In this document: positions 43,339 through 51,922 of the stretch, in pieces
Position numbering within the stretch: the stretch's first letter is position 1
Layout of the letters: every line of letters begins with the position of its first letter
From: Pseudomonas sp. RIT288
GTDB taxonomy: Bacteria; Pseudomonadota; Gammaproteobacteria; Pseudomonadales; Pseudomonadaceae
Length of the DNA stretch: 64,000 bases
Direction of reading: 5' to 3'
NCBI RefSeq assembly: GCF_000631985.1
Contig: NZ_JFYN01000041.1
Location: 1-64,000 of the forward strand
The notes under the pieces: generated by a model
What the model was told of the DNA's origin: nothing
What the model saw: the letters and a program-made list of their open reading frames with translations, nothing else
Database searches by the model: none
Translations under genes and position numbers: made by a program

Positions 43339-44688
43339 TTAAGCTGTCGCCGCTGCAACCTCTGGCTCAACCACCGCCACCAACCCCTCCTTCATCCGCT
43401 GCGCATCCCGCACAAAACAGCGCGCTGCCAGAAACAGAAACACCATGGTGAAGAACAGCGCCACCGGAATCAGATACATCGCGTCATGCAGCCCCACAGC
43501 CTTGAACGCCTCGGTCATCTGCTCAGCCCCCGCCGAGAGCATCGCCGATTTGGCAAAGTGATCGGACAAGGCTCCCACCACCACCGGCCCCAAGCCGCCG
43601 CCTAGCAGGTACAACCCGGCAAAGAACAGCGCCATCGCCGTGGCCCGCAGGCGTGGTTCGACCACGTCCTGAATCGCCGTGTACACGCAGGTATAGAAGT
43701 TATAGGCAAACAGCCAGCCGACGCTGAACACCGCGACGAACACGCCGATCTCGACCCGTCCGGCATGCAGCGCCCACGCTGTGCACAGGGTCGAGATGAT
43801 CAGACTGAAGCCGGCAAACAGCAGCCGACCGTTGGCGACCCGCTGGTGAATCTTGTCGGCAATCCAGCCGCCGAGGGTCAGGCCGATCAACCCGGTGATA
43901 CCGACAATCACCCCGGTCGCCACCGCCGCTTCCTGCAACGGCATCAGGAAGTAGCGCTGCAGCATCGGCACCAGAAACGAGTTGCAGGCATAGGTGGCGA
44001 AGTTGAAGCACAAACCGGCCATCACCAGCCACAAGAATGTCGGCACCGCGAGCACCCGGCGGATGGGCTTGTCGACTCTCTCCTGAGACACCTGGACGGT
44101 TTCTGCCGCGCCGCGCTTGGGTTCCTTGATGAAAAACATGAACACCGCGAGGATCAGTCCCGGCACCGCCGCGATAAAGAACGGCGCGCGCCAGCTGTCG
44201 AATGCCTTGACCATCGCGCCGATGGTGAAGAACGCCAGCAGCAGGCCCAACGGCAGGCCGAGCATGAAAATACCCATGGCCCGCGCACGACGGTGCGCCG
44301 GGAACAGATCACCGATCAGCGAGTTGGCCGCCGGTGCATAACTGGCCTCGCCAATGCCGATGCCCATGCGCACCAGCAGAAAACTCCAGAAGCTGCCGAC
44401 CAGACCGTTGACCGCCGTCAGCGCGCTCCAGGTCGCCAGGCCCCAGCCCATCAGTTTGCTGCGCGAACCGGTATCGGCCATGCGCCCCAACGGCAGGCCG
44501 GCGATCGCATAAACCAGGGTGAACGCGGTGCCGACGATCCCCAGTTGAAAGTCGCTGAGGTGCCATTCCATGCGGATCGGCTCGATGATGATCGCCGGAA
44601 TGGTGCGGTCGAAGAAATTGAACAGGTTGGCAAGGAACAACAGGAACAGAATGCGCCAGGCATTCGCCGCTTGGGTCGAGTTCTGCAT
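43339..44688 (-). CDS. Spinster-like MFS transporter
   Basis: The 449-residue carrier has about twelve helices. Helix 1 is FLANLFNFFDRTIPAIIIEP and helix 2 onward includes GTAFTLVYAIAGLPLGRMAD, a pattern of the Spinster-type branch of the major facilitator family; RMGIGIGEASYAPAANSLIG in helix 4 supports this. Eukaryotic relatives move sphingolipids, while bacterial substrates are mostly unknown. It is a lone gene, so neighbours give no clue. Its stop lies 4 bp from a REP doublet. Confidence 0.82.
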   Translation of the reverse strand: MQNSTQAANAWRILFLLFLANLFNFFDRTIPAIIIEPIRMEWHLSDFQLGIVGTAFTLVYAIAGLPLGRMADTGSRSKLMGWGLATWSALTAVNGLVGSFWSFLLVRMGIGIGEASYAPAANSLIGDLFPAHRRARAMGIFMLGLPLGLLLAFFTIGAMVKAFDSWRAPFFIAAVPGLILAVFMFFIKEPKRGAAETVQVSQERVDKPIRRVLAVPTFLWLVMAGLCFNFATYACNSFLVPMLQRYFLMPLQEAAVATGVIVGITGLIGLTLGGWIADKIHQRVANGRLLFAGFSLIISTLCTAWALHAGRVEIGVFVAVFSVGWLFAYNFYTCVYTAIQDVVEPRLRATAMALFFAGLYLLGGGLGPVVVGALSDHFAKSAMLSAGAEQMTEAFKAVGLHDAMYLIPVALFFTMVFLFLAARCFVRDAQRMKEGLVAVVEPEVAAATA

Positions 44689-44989
44689 GGGTCCGTCTCT
44701 TTATTGTTATGAGGGCTTCACTGCCGACGCATCCGAGCCCGGAACCTGCAATCTAGACACGCCTGCCGACGCTGTCTGTGATCATTCGTCAGCCTGATAA
44801 TGAGCCATGGCACTGTAAAGAAACGTAAGCCCTTGATAAGTCAGCAATCCCCCGTAAACCGGGGGTTTTGCGGCAAAACCCGGCTACAAAAAAATACTTT
44901 CGCACCCCCCTTCCCAAGTTCTTGGCGAAGCCTAGAATAGCCGCCGGATCCGTCCGGATTCGCCGATCAACCCCTTTGATGCCCTCCTA
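44689..44989. other. Divergent promoter region with a GC-rich hairpin
   Basis: This 301-bp gap separates the MFS and YkgJ-type genes. CCCCC at 44848-44852 and a GGGGGTTTT run shortly after form a hairpin followed by T on the plus strand. Because both flanking genes point outward, it cannot end either; it might stop an unseen short transcript. No gene was found. Confidence 0.45.
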
Positions 44990-45358
44990 ATGTCCGAAGT
45001 CAGTCCGTGTCTGAATTGCGGTGCCTGCTGTTCCCATTTTCGCGTGTCTTTTTTCTGGGGTGAATGCGCCTCCTCCGGCGGCACAGTGCCCGATGAACTG
45101 GTAACGCAGATCAGCCCCAGTCGGGTGGCGATGAACGGCACCGACTGCAAATCGCCGCGTTGTACGGCGTTGGTCGGTGAGGTGGGCAGTAACGTGCAGT
45201 GCTCGATTTATGAGCAACGCTCCAGCCCCTGCCGCGAATTCGAATCGTCCTGGGAAAACGGCGAACAGAATGTCGATTGCGACAAGGCACGCGCCCGCTT
45301 CGGCTTGCCACCGCTTGAGCCTGACTGGAATCAGATCCCTTACGAGCAAAGCGCCTGA
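44990..45358 (+). CDS. YkgJ-family zinc/iron-chelating cysteine-cluster protein
   Basis: The 122-residue protein carries the family's cysteine signature CLNCGACCSHF (residues 7-17), then CKSPRCTALVG, CSIYEQRSSPCREF and a final Cys, eight or more in total. These would bind a metal, probably Zn or an iron-sulfur centre; the cellular role is not known. There is no signal peptide. It is a single gene upstream of the MHYT sensor gene, separated from it by 147 bp. Confidence 0.85.
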   Translation: MSEVSPCLNCGACCSHFRVSFFWGECASSGGTVPDELVTQISPSRVAMNGTDCKSPRCTALVGEVGSNVQCSIYEQRSSPCREFESSWENGEQNVDCDKARARFGLPPLEPDWNQIPYEQSA

Positions 45359-45505
45359 GGTTTAGCGCCAATCGCTATAAGGCTCATGCCGAAATCGTTG
45401 GCGCCAATATGCCACTACCGCTTGCACGATAAAAACCGCCTCTATACTCCAGTCATTCGCCTGCGTTGCTGAGGCAGCAGGGACGACTTCAGAGACGGGG
45501 ATGCT

Positions 45506-47788
45506 ATGGAGTGGCTTGGTTTGCAGTTTGTTACCGAGCTGCCGGAGAGCGGGCAGGTCATTCTCGATTGCACACACAATCCCTTGCTGGTGCTGGTGGC
45601 CTATCTGGTCGCCTGCGCCGCGAGTTTTGCCACCCTCGACATGGCCGAGCGGGTTGGCCACGCCGAAGATCCGGGTTCGCAACGGGTCTGGCGCTGGATC
45701 GGTGCCACTTGCCTGGCCGGCGGCATCTGGGCCATGCACTTCATCGCCATGCTGGCATTCCAGGCGCCGCTGGAAATCCATTACGAACTGGCCACCACCC
45801 TGTTTTCCCTGGTGATCGCCCTGCTCGCCTCGTGGCTGGCGATGCACACTCTGAGCGAGCCTCATCCCTCGCTGATGCAATACCTGAAAACCGCCATTGT
45901 TATTGGCCTGGGCATCGCCGGCATGCATTACGTCGGCATGGCGGCGATGCATTCGGTAGCCACCGCGTATTACCAGCCGCTGTTGTTCTGCCTGTCGATC
46001 CTGATTGCCATCGGCGCCAGCTTCGCCGCGCTGTGGGTCGCCGGTTATCTACGTGAAGGCAGTGGACGGTTTCATCAACTGCTCAAATACACCGCCGCAA
46101 TGATCCTCGGCGCTGGCATCATCAGCATGCATTTCACCGGCATGGCCGCGTTGCATCTGGTGTTGCCCGAGGGCGTCGCACCGACCCTGAGCGGCGAAAC
46201 CAATTACCTGCAACTGGGCCTGACAGTCGCATTGATCATCCTGCTGATTCTCGGCAGCGCGATCAGCGCGGCACTGGCCGACAAGAAACTGCAAAGCAAG
46301 GAGCACGACCTGCGCCGGGTCAACGCCCTGCTCAGCCAGCTCGATCAGGCGCGGATGTCGCTGCAACAAGTGGCCAACTACGACGCCCTGACCAACCTGA
46401 TCAACCGCCGCGGTTTCAACCAGATCTTCGCCGAGAAACTCAACCAGAAAACCAGCGAAGGCGGCATGCTCGCGGTGATGTTTCTCGACATCGACCACTT
46501 CAAAAGGATCAACGACAGCCTCGGCCATGACGCCGGTGACGCTCTGCTCAAAGTCATCGCCAATCACATCAAAGGCTCGGTGCGCAGCCATGAAGACGTG
46601 GTTGCGCGCTTCGGCGGTGACGAATTCTGCATCCTGATCGGTCTGAATGAGCGCGAAGAGGCGCGCAGCATGGCGCAACGGATCATGCAGAAAATGAAGG
46701 AGCCGATCGAACTGGCCGGGCGGCGCATGGTGATGACCACCAGTATCGGCATCAGTCTGTTCCCCGACGACGGCACCACCTGCGAAGAACTGCTCAAGCA
46801 CGCGGATCTGGCACTGTATCAATCCAAGGGTGCCGGGCGTAACGGCCTGCATTTTTTCAGTTCCAACATGAAGACCCGCGCCAGCCTCGAACTGCAACTG
46901 GAAGAAGAACTGCGCCACGCCCTGCGTGAGGAAAACGGGCTGATGCTCTACTACCAGCCGATCTTCGAACTGAAAACCGGGCGGGTGACCAAACTCGAAG
47001 CGCTGATTCGCTGGCAACACCCGGTGCATGGCTTGCTGGCCCCGGATCGTTTCATCGCGATTGCCGAAACCAACGGCCTGATTGCCGAACTGGATAACTG
47101 GGTGCTGCGCAGAGCCTGCACCGACCTTGGCGAACTGACGCGCCACGGCTGCGACGAACTGAAAATCGCCTGGAACTGCTCGCCGCTCAACCTTGCCCGG
47201 GAAGAACTCGCCGATGAAATCGAAAGTGCGCTGCGCACCGCTGGCGTCGCGCCCGAACGGCTGGAACTGGAAGTCACCGAAAACGCGTTGATGGGCAACA
47301 TCGCCAACACCCTGGTGTTGCTGCGGCAGATCCGCGCCCTCGGGGTGTCGCTGTCGATCGATGACTTCGGCACCGGCTATTCATCGCTGGCCTACCTCAA
47401 GCGCCTGCCGCTCAACACACTGAAGATCGACCGTTCCTTCATCCTCGACATCCCCAGGGCGACCGCCGACATGGAAATCGTCCAGGCGATCATCGTCATG
47501 GCCCACACCCTGCATCTGCAGGTGGTGACCGAGGGCGTGGAAAGTCTGGAGCAGTACGAATTTCTTGAGCGCTCGGGCTGCGATTTCATTCAGGGCTACC
47601 TGCTGAGCCGCCCGGTGCCGCTGGACGAGTTACGCCCGGTGCTGGAGGAAATCAATCAGCGTAAACACTCACATGCGGTCAATCCGTTGAGTCTGGCGCA
47701 CGGTACATTTGTACCATTGTCGCTGGATCCTTCTGCAAAAAGCCTTGCGCCCCATGCAGGCGCATCAGTTGTGCGGCCAATCCGCTGA
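45506..47788 (+). CDS. MHYT-GGDEF-EAL membrane sensor for cyclic di-GMP
   Basis: The 760-residue protein has seven or so N-terminal helices with three MHYT motifs (WAMHF 75-79, GMHYVGM 139-145, SMHFTGM 207-213), which may bind a metal and sense a gas. A GGDEF domain (intact GGDEF at 370-374, but no RxxD inhibition site) and an EAL domain (EAL 498-500, DDFGTGYSSL about 619-628) follow. Both catalytic motifs look whole, so it could make and break c-di-GMP, as NbdA and MucR of P. aeruginosa do. The last 36 or so residues are encoded opposite the 3' end of the next, convergent gene. Confidence 0.9.
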   Translation: MEWLGLQFVTELPESGQVILDCTHNPLLVLVAYLVACAASFATLDMAERVGHAEDPGSQRVWRWIGATCLAGGIWAMHFIAMLAFQAPLEIHYELATTLFSLVIALLASWLAMHTLSEPHPSLMQYLKTAIVIGLGIAGMHYVGMAAMHSVATAYYQPLLFCLSILIAIGASFAALWVAGYLREGSGRFHQLLKYTAAMILGAGIISMHFTGMAALHLVLPEGVAPTLSGETNYLQLGLTVALIILLILGSAISAALADKKLQSKEHDLRRVNALLSQLDQARMSLQQVANYDALTNLINRRGFNQIFAEKLNQKTSEGGMLAVMFLDIDHFKRINDSLGHDAGDALLKVIANHIKGSVRSHEDVVARFGGDEFCILIGLNEREEARSMAQRIMQKMKEPIELAGRRMVMTTSIGISLFPDDGTTCEELLKHADLALYQSKGAGRNGLHFFSSNMKTRASLELQLEEELRHALREENGLMLYYQPIFELKTGRVTKLEALIRWQHPVHGLLAPDRFIAIAETNGLIAELDNWVLRRACTDLGELTRHGCDELKIAWNCSPLNLAREELADEIESALRTAGVAPERLELEVTENALMGNIANTLVLLRQIRALGVSLSIDDFGTGYSSLAYLKRLPLNTLKIDRSFILDIPRATADMEIVQAIIVMAHTLHLQVVTEGVESLEQYEFLERSGCDFIQGYLLSRPVPLDELRPVLEEINQRKHSHAVNPLSLAHGTFVPLSLDPSAKSLAPHAGASVVRPIR

Positions 47789-48575
47789 TCGGCGTTGCCG
47801 AGCCTTGTTCGCGGGAGAATTTGACCGCGGTATCAAGATCCTTGAGCAGCGTGCGCACGTGCCATTTCACTGGTTCAAAACGGCTCTCGGCCATTTGCGG
47901 GGCGAGGATCTGCAACGGTTTCGAATCAGCAAAACCACCGGCCAGCGCCTCGGCAATCAGGCGCGCATCGACTCCGGCCTGTTCGGCCAGCGCCACTACC
48001 TCGGCAATCACCAGCGCATTGCAGGCGACGATCATCTGGTTACAGGCCTTGGTCACTTGCCCGGCGCCGATGCCACCCATGTGCGTGACGCGCTGACCAA
48101 GGTTGAGCAGCACCGGGCGCACCCGATCCAGATCCGCTGCTGCACCGCCGACCATGATCGCCAGACTGCCGGCCTCGGCCCCCACCACGCCGCCGGACAC
48201 CGGTGAATCGAGCCAGCTCATCCCGGTCTTGTCGGCCAACTCGGTTGCCATCTCGCGGGTAGCGGTCGGTTCGAGGCTGGAAAAGTCCACCAGCAACTGG
48301 CCCTTTTTCGCGCCTTCAACAACACCAGCGGCGCCGAACACCACCTCACGCACCACCGCCGTGTCGGCCAGACAGAGCATCACCACGTCCGCGTGTTCAC
48401 ACAGTTCTGCGGGACTCGCCACCTGCCGGGCGCCGGCTTCGACCAGTGGCGCGCACTTGGCCGGGTTGCGGTTCCACACGGTCAGCGGGTAACCCGCCGC
48501 CAGCAAACGGCGGCACATCGGCAGGCCCATCAAGCCGATTCCGGCAAAACCCAACGAAGGTAGCGTTGACATCAT
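47679..48575 (-). CDS. 3-Hydroxyisobutyrate dehydrogenase-like NAD(P)-dependent oxidoreductase
   Basis: The 298-residue protein is a beta-hydroxyacid dehydrogenase. It has the nucleotide-binding FAGIGLMGLPMCRRLLAAG, the substrate-binding DSPVSGGVVGAEAGSL and the catalytic-Lys region GAGQVTKACNQM. GarR, GlxR or HIBADH are all possible by sequence. Two ATGs stand in tandem (48575, 48572); the second is spaced better from AGAGG. Its last 110 bp overlap the convergent MHYT gene. No valine- or glyoxylate-pathway neighbours fix the substrate. Confidence 0.85.
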   Translation of the reverse strand: MMSTLPSLGFAGIGLMGLPMCRRLLAAGYPLTVWNRNPAKCAPLVEAGARQVASPAELCEHADVVMLCLADTAVVREVVFGAAGVVEGAKKGQLLVDFSSLEPTATREMATELADKTGMSWLDSPVSGGVVGAEAGSLAIMVGGAAADLDRVRPVLLNLGQRVTHMGGIGAGQVTKACNQMIVACNALVIAEVVALAEQAGVDARLIAEALAGGFADSKPLQILAPQMAESRFEPVKWHVRTLLKDLDTAVKFSREQGSATPISGLAAQLMRLHGAQGFLQKDPATMVQMYRAPDSTD

Positions 48576-48771
48576 TTTGCCTCTTTTCGATTAAAGATCA
48601 CTGAATAATGGCCGATTCATGAGCGATCAGGAAAGGATTCCCCCGCGCGACAATCAGGCCAAACCCCTGACGCCCGGGCCAAATTCGCGCAATAAAAAGA
48701 CGCGAGATCTTATTCCGTGAGGCTCGCTGACACTGGTCAGCGGACCAACCAGTCCAGGTATATGGCGCACA

Positions 48772-50970
48772 ATGACTTCTAAAAACAATCCCGCCACTGC
48801 GGTATCCGATCTGACCCTGAGCCCTGCCGCAAACAGCCCGTCATCATCGAAGCCATTGCCTCCGTCGCGCCCGCTGGGCACTCAGCAATATCTGTACTAC
48901 ACCGAAACCAATACCGACCGCATCCTCGACAACCTCGATGGCCTGCGTGATCTGGTGTTCCCGCGCCCGCCGCACCTGGAAGGCGACAACGAACAGCACA
49001 ACGATCAGGAATTTCCGTCGGTGTGCCTGATCGGCCTCGGTCGCTGCGGCTCGAACATCGCCCTCGACGTCGCGGAGCTGGTGTACAACGCGCGCAAGTT
49101 CTACCTCAATGAATTCAACAACGAAGACCGCGCGGCAGATCGGCGTCTGGCCGACAAGGGCTACAGCCCAGCCCAGTGGATCAAGCAGAATCTGCGGATC
49201 GGCCCGAACAAGTCGAGCAAACCGGTGTTCCTCGTCGAGCCATTGGTGATGCTCGGCGACCTCGACAAGGACATCGCCGGACGCATCCGTTTCTCGCGCA
49301 AGGGCGAGAAAAGCGGCTTCCTGCGTGACTACAGCAAAATGAAGATCATGGACTTGTCCGAAGTCCACGCCGGTGGCGCCGGTAACGCGCCGATCCTCGG
49401 TCAGTACCTGGCGAAGATCATCCTCAACAAGGATACCCAACGCTTCTCCAGCCCTGACTGGAAAATGATCCACTCGTACCTGATCGACAGCTGCGGCATC
49501 AAGGCCAACCAGTCACGCCTGTACTTCTCGATCTTCAGTGCCGGCGGCGGTACCGGTTCGGGCATGGCTTCGGAATTCGGTCTGGCCCAGCAGCACTCGT
49601 ACATGAACAAGACGTTCGACACCAAGCCGATGGACGAGCATGACGGCAAGAGCGGGCATTCGTTCGTGTTCGAGCCGATCTTCACCAGCGGCATCTGCGT
49701 GCTGCCGAACATTTCCGATCACCGCAGTGAAATGTCCGAGGCGCTGCACATCAACGCCGGACGCCTGTTGTGCAAATACCTGTCGGAGGAATGGGATTTC
49801 TCCTACAACTTCGCCAATGAAGACAGCAGCGAAGCCAGCGTCATGGGCCGTATCCGCCCATGGAACGCGATGATGCTGATCTCCAACGACATCATGCGTT
49901 ACGCCGAAGAGAGCGATGACGGCAACATCCAGAACATTGATGTCAATGCGATGGAGAAGCACGCCAACCAGTACATCTCGCAGCAGATCTTCAACATCCT
50001 GACGGCGCAGGCGGTGACCACCGACTACGACCAGAACTACTTCCGGCGCGCCGGCATCGACATCGGCGAAACCATTCGCCTCGATGCCAACGACTTGTTC
50101 ATGAGCCTGGCCGGCCCGGTGGCGATTGCCTACGCCGAATCGGTGGTGCCGGAAACCCCGCCGCCGAGCAGCGACAAGTTCAAGGTCTTCGACAAAGAGC
50201 CGCAGCGTCTGAACATCGACGACCTGTTCTTCCGCTCGATCGACCTGCCGCACTTCAACAAAGTCACCCAGGCGATCGAAGGCATCAGCCTGCTGCCGAT
50301 CGAATCCAAGCGCTATCGCGCCTCGCTGGAGCAGTACAAGAATTCCGGCTACGACGCCGCCGCGCTGCACGACCTGCACTTCTTCAAGAACTGCTCGTCG
50401 GTGGTGTCGATCGTCTCGCTGCCCAAAGACTACAAGCTGTCTTACATGGATCTGAACCGGTTGAAGACCCACCTCAACAGCCTGTTCCCCAACACCACGC
50501 TCAAGCGCTATGCGCTGGTGATCGGCGCTTCGGCCAACCTGTCGCTGACCACCCTGATCGCCAAGAGCCCGTGCCTGTCGGACGACTTCCTGACGTTGAT
50601 CGTGGCGTTCATCAAGCGCTGCTTCGCCAAGACCCCGTACCGTTTCGATGAGACCCTGGACAACTCGATCCTCGACTTCATCATCAACGAAGACTTCGAC
50701 GAAGACCGCATCGACGACTTGCTCAACGAGTTCGAAAACCCGGCGAAGATCCTCGATACCAACTGGTATGCGATCAAACCGATGTACGAGAAGAAGTACC
50801 GCGAACTGATCAACGACAAGGACAAGTTCGTCTCGATCAACGACATTCGCCTGTCGCGCGATTGCGTGAAGAAGTCGATCAAGTACCTGCGCGAGATCTA
50901 CCGTCACCGGATCGGCAAGACCAAGGTTATTTCCCTGAATAACCATACCGGGAAGACTTACTCGGTCTGA
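48772..50970 (+). CDS. Large tubulin/FtsZ-like GTPase-domain protein of unknown function
   Basis: The 732-residue protein has the nucleotide-binding marks of the tubulin/FtsZ superfamily. After a 35-residue Ser/Pro-rich leader, the first strand and loop read VCLIGLGRCGSN (84-95), AGGAGN (201-205) follows, and the signature loop is SAGGGTGSG (256-264). A later RPWNAMMLISND segment stands where a catalytic-loop region would be expected. It is about twice the length of FtsZ, with a long helical C-terminal half that I do not recognise. It is not FtsZ: there is no cell-division cluster and the spacing differs. It fits the Tubulin_2-like group. It stands alone, divergent from the dehydrogenase and convergent with a DUF2288 gene. 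Confidence 0.75.
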   Translation: MTSKNNPATAVSDLTLSPAANSPSSSKPLPPSRPLGTQQYLYYTETNTDRILDNLDGLRDLVFPRPPHLEGDNEQHNDQEFPSVCLIGLGRCGSNIALDVAELVYNARKFYLNEFNNEDRAADRRLADKGYSPAQWIKQNLRIGPNKSSKPVFLVEPLVMLGDLDKDIAGRIRFSRKGEKSGFLRDYSKMKIMDLSEVHAGGAGNAPILGQYLAKIILNKDTQRFSSPDWKMIHSYLIDSCGIKANQSRLYFSIFSAGGGTGSGMASEFGLAQQHSYMNKTFDTKPMDEHDGKSGHSFVFEPIFTSGICVLPNISDHRSEMSEALHINAGRLLCKYLSEEWDFSYNFANEDSSEASVMGRIRPWNAMMLISNDIMRYAEESDDGNIQNIDVNAMEKHANQYISQQIFNILTAQAVTTDYDQNYFRRAGIDIGETIRLDANDLFMSLAGPVAIAYAESVVPETPPPSSDKFKVFDKEPQRLNIDDLFFRSIDLPHFNKVTQAIEGISLLPIESKRYRASLEQYKNSGYDAAALHDLHFFKNCSSVVSIVSLPKDYKLSYMDLNRLKTHLNSLFPNTTLKRYALVIGASANLSLTTLIAKSPCLSDDFLTLIVAFIKRCFAKTPYRFDETLDNSILDFIINEDFDEDRIDDLLNEFENPAKILDTNWYAIKPMYEKKYRELINDKDKFVSINDIRLSRDCVKKSIKYLREIYRHRIGKTKVISLNNHTGKTYSV

Positions 50971-50990
50971 TTGAAGACCGAGTCGCCCCA

Positions 50991-51055
50991 TTCGCGAGCA
51001 GGCTCGCTCCCACTGGGGAATGCATTCCAAATGTGGGAGTGAGCCTGCTCGCGAA
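50991..51055. repeat. REP doublet, GTGGGAGCGAGC family
   Basis: TTCGCGAGCAGGCTCGCTCC and its near-complement surround a short centre, 20 bp beyond the stop of the tubulin-like gene. This is the second copy of this family in the window. Confidence 0.9.
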
Positions 51056-51249
51056 GAGGCCACTTTAAACACTGCAAAACCTTCATTGCCAATATCCAGA
51101 AACAATTAAGCAGCCCTCAGGCTGCTCAATAAACTGTTCCCGTTACGTTTACGTCACCGTGATGCCACCCACGCTTGTGGCCTTTCTCTACGGCAACGTG
51201 CCATCACGCTACTCCGCTACACACTTTCCACTGACAATCGTTCGCACCA

Positions 51250-51570
51250 TCAAGGTGCAACATCGGAATCGACTGCCCTTTCCTGGATCAGAATCCACGG
51301 ACTCACCACCACCGCCCACAACTGCGGATCACGCTCGAAAATATCCAGCGCCCGCGTTTCAGACAGCTTGGCGACCTTGTCTTCGGCCAGCCAGGCGGCG
51401 ACTTTCTCGCCATCATCCGAGGCCACGGCCTCGGCGGCGGCGATCAAATCCAGGGCCGGGTCGACCCACAATAGGGCACCCTTGGCGAAGAACGGCTCCA
51501 GCTCTTTCCAGGTAATTGATGCGGTTTCACCAAGCAGCTTGGCATAGAGGGTGCTAGGTTCTTGATTCAT
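51250..51570 (-). CDS. DUF2288 family protein
   Basis: The 106-residue acidic protein (LYAKLLGETASITWKELEPF, FAKGALLWVDPALDLI, and the late RDPQLWAVVVSPWILIQE) matches DUF2288, a family common in Pseudomonas with unknown function. The ATG at 51570 gives the usual length; a longer frame to 51639 adds unlike residues. It is a single gene, convergent with the tubulin-like gene, with a 279-bp gap between them that contains a REP doublet. Confidence 0.78.
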   Translation of the reverse strand: MNQEPSTLYAKLLGETASITWKELEPFFAKGALLWVDPALDLIAAAEAVASDDGEKVAAWLAEDKVAKLSETRALDIFERDPQLWAVVVSPWILIQERAVDSDVAP

Positions 51571-51922
51571 GGGACTGTCCGGAAAAGAAATCGACGCGAA
51601 TGATAACGTCGGTGGTTCGGCAGAAAAACCCGGTTGCAAAAGGCTTCACCGAACGAAAAGAGCAGGAACGCCAAGGAATGCTGCTGTTTGGGGCATAAGC
51701 CCCCCGAAAGCCCCGCCGCAATTCTGTCTTTTTCATTCAAAAATGCGACACCCACAAGTTTTGCCCCTCGGCGCCTGCTTCCCAGGCCAACAACCGGCGC
51801 TCTACACTGTACCGGTACAGTTGCCGGGGGCATTTCCGGAGGGTATCGCAAAGATATCTGACCCGGTTCTGCTGCTACGGCGCCAGAACTCAAAAAAATT
51901 ACAACAGTAAGAGTGGAGCACT
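51571..51922 (+). other. Upstream region of braC
   Basis: A 352-bp non-coding gap between the divergent DUF2288 and braC genes. It holds a perfect 16-bp palindrome at 51806-51821 (listed separately). Short frames on both strands lack ribosome-binding sites. AAGAGTGGAG at about 51909-51918 is the braC ribosome-binding site. Confidence 0.5.
51806..51821. promoter_or_regulatory. Perfect 16-bp palindrome upstream of braC
   Basis: ACTGTACCGGTACAGT is its own reverse complement and lies about 100 bp before braC. It looks like an operator for a dimeric regulator, whose identity is unknown. Confidence 0.55.

Noticed and set aside
44848..44872. GC-rich hairpin followed by T as a terminator
   Set aside because: Both neighbouring genes point away from it, so there is no known transcript for it to end; kept only as a note on the gap.
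48772..50970. Reading the tubulin-like protein as FtsZ
   Set aside because: It is about twice as long, has no division-cluster neighbours, and the motif spacing differs from FtsZ.
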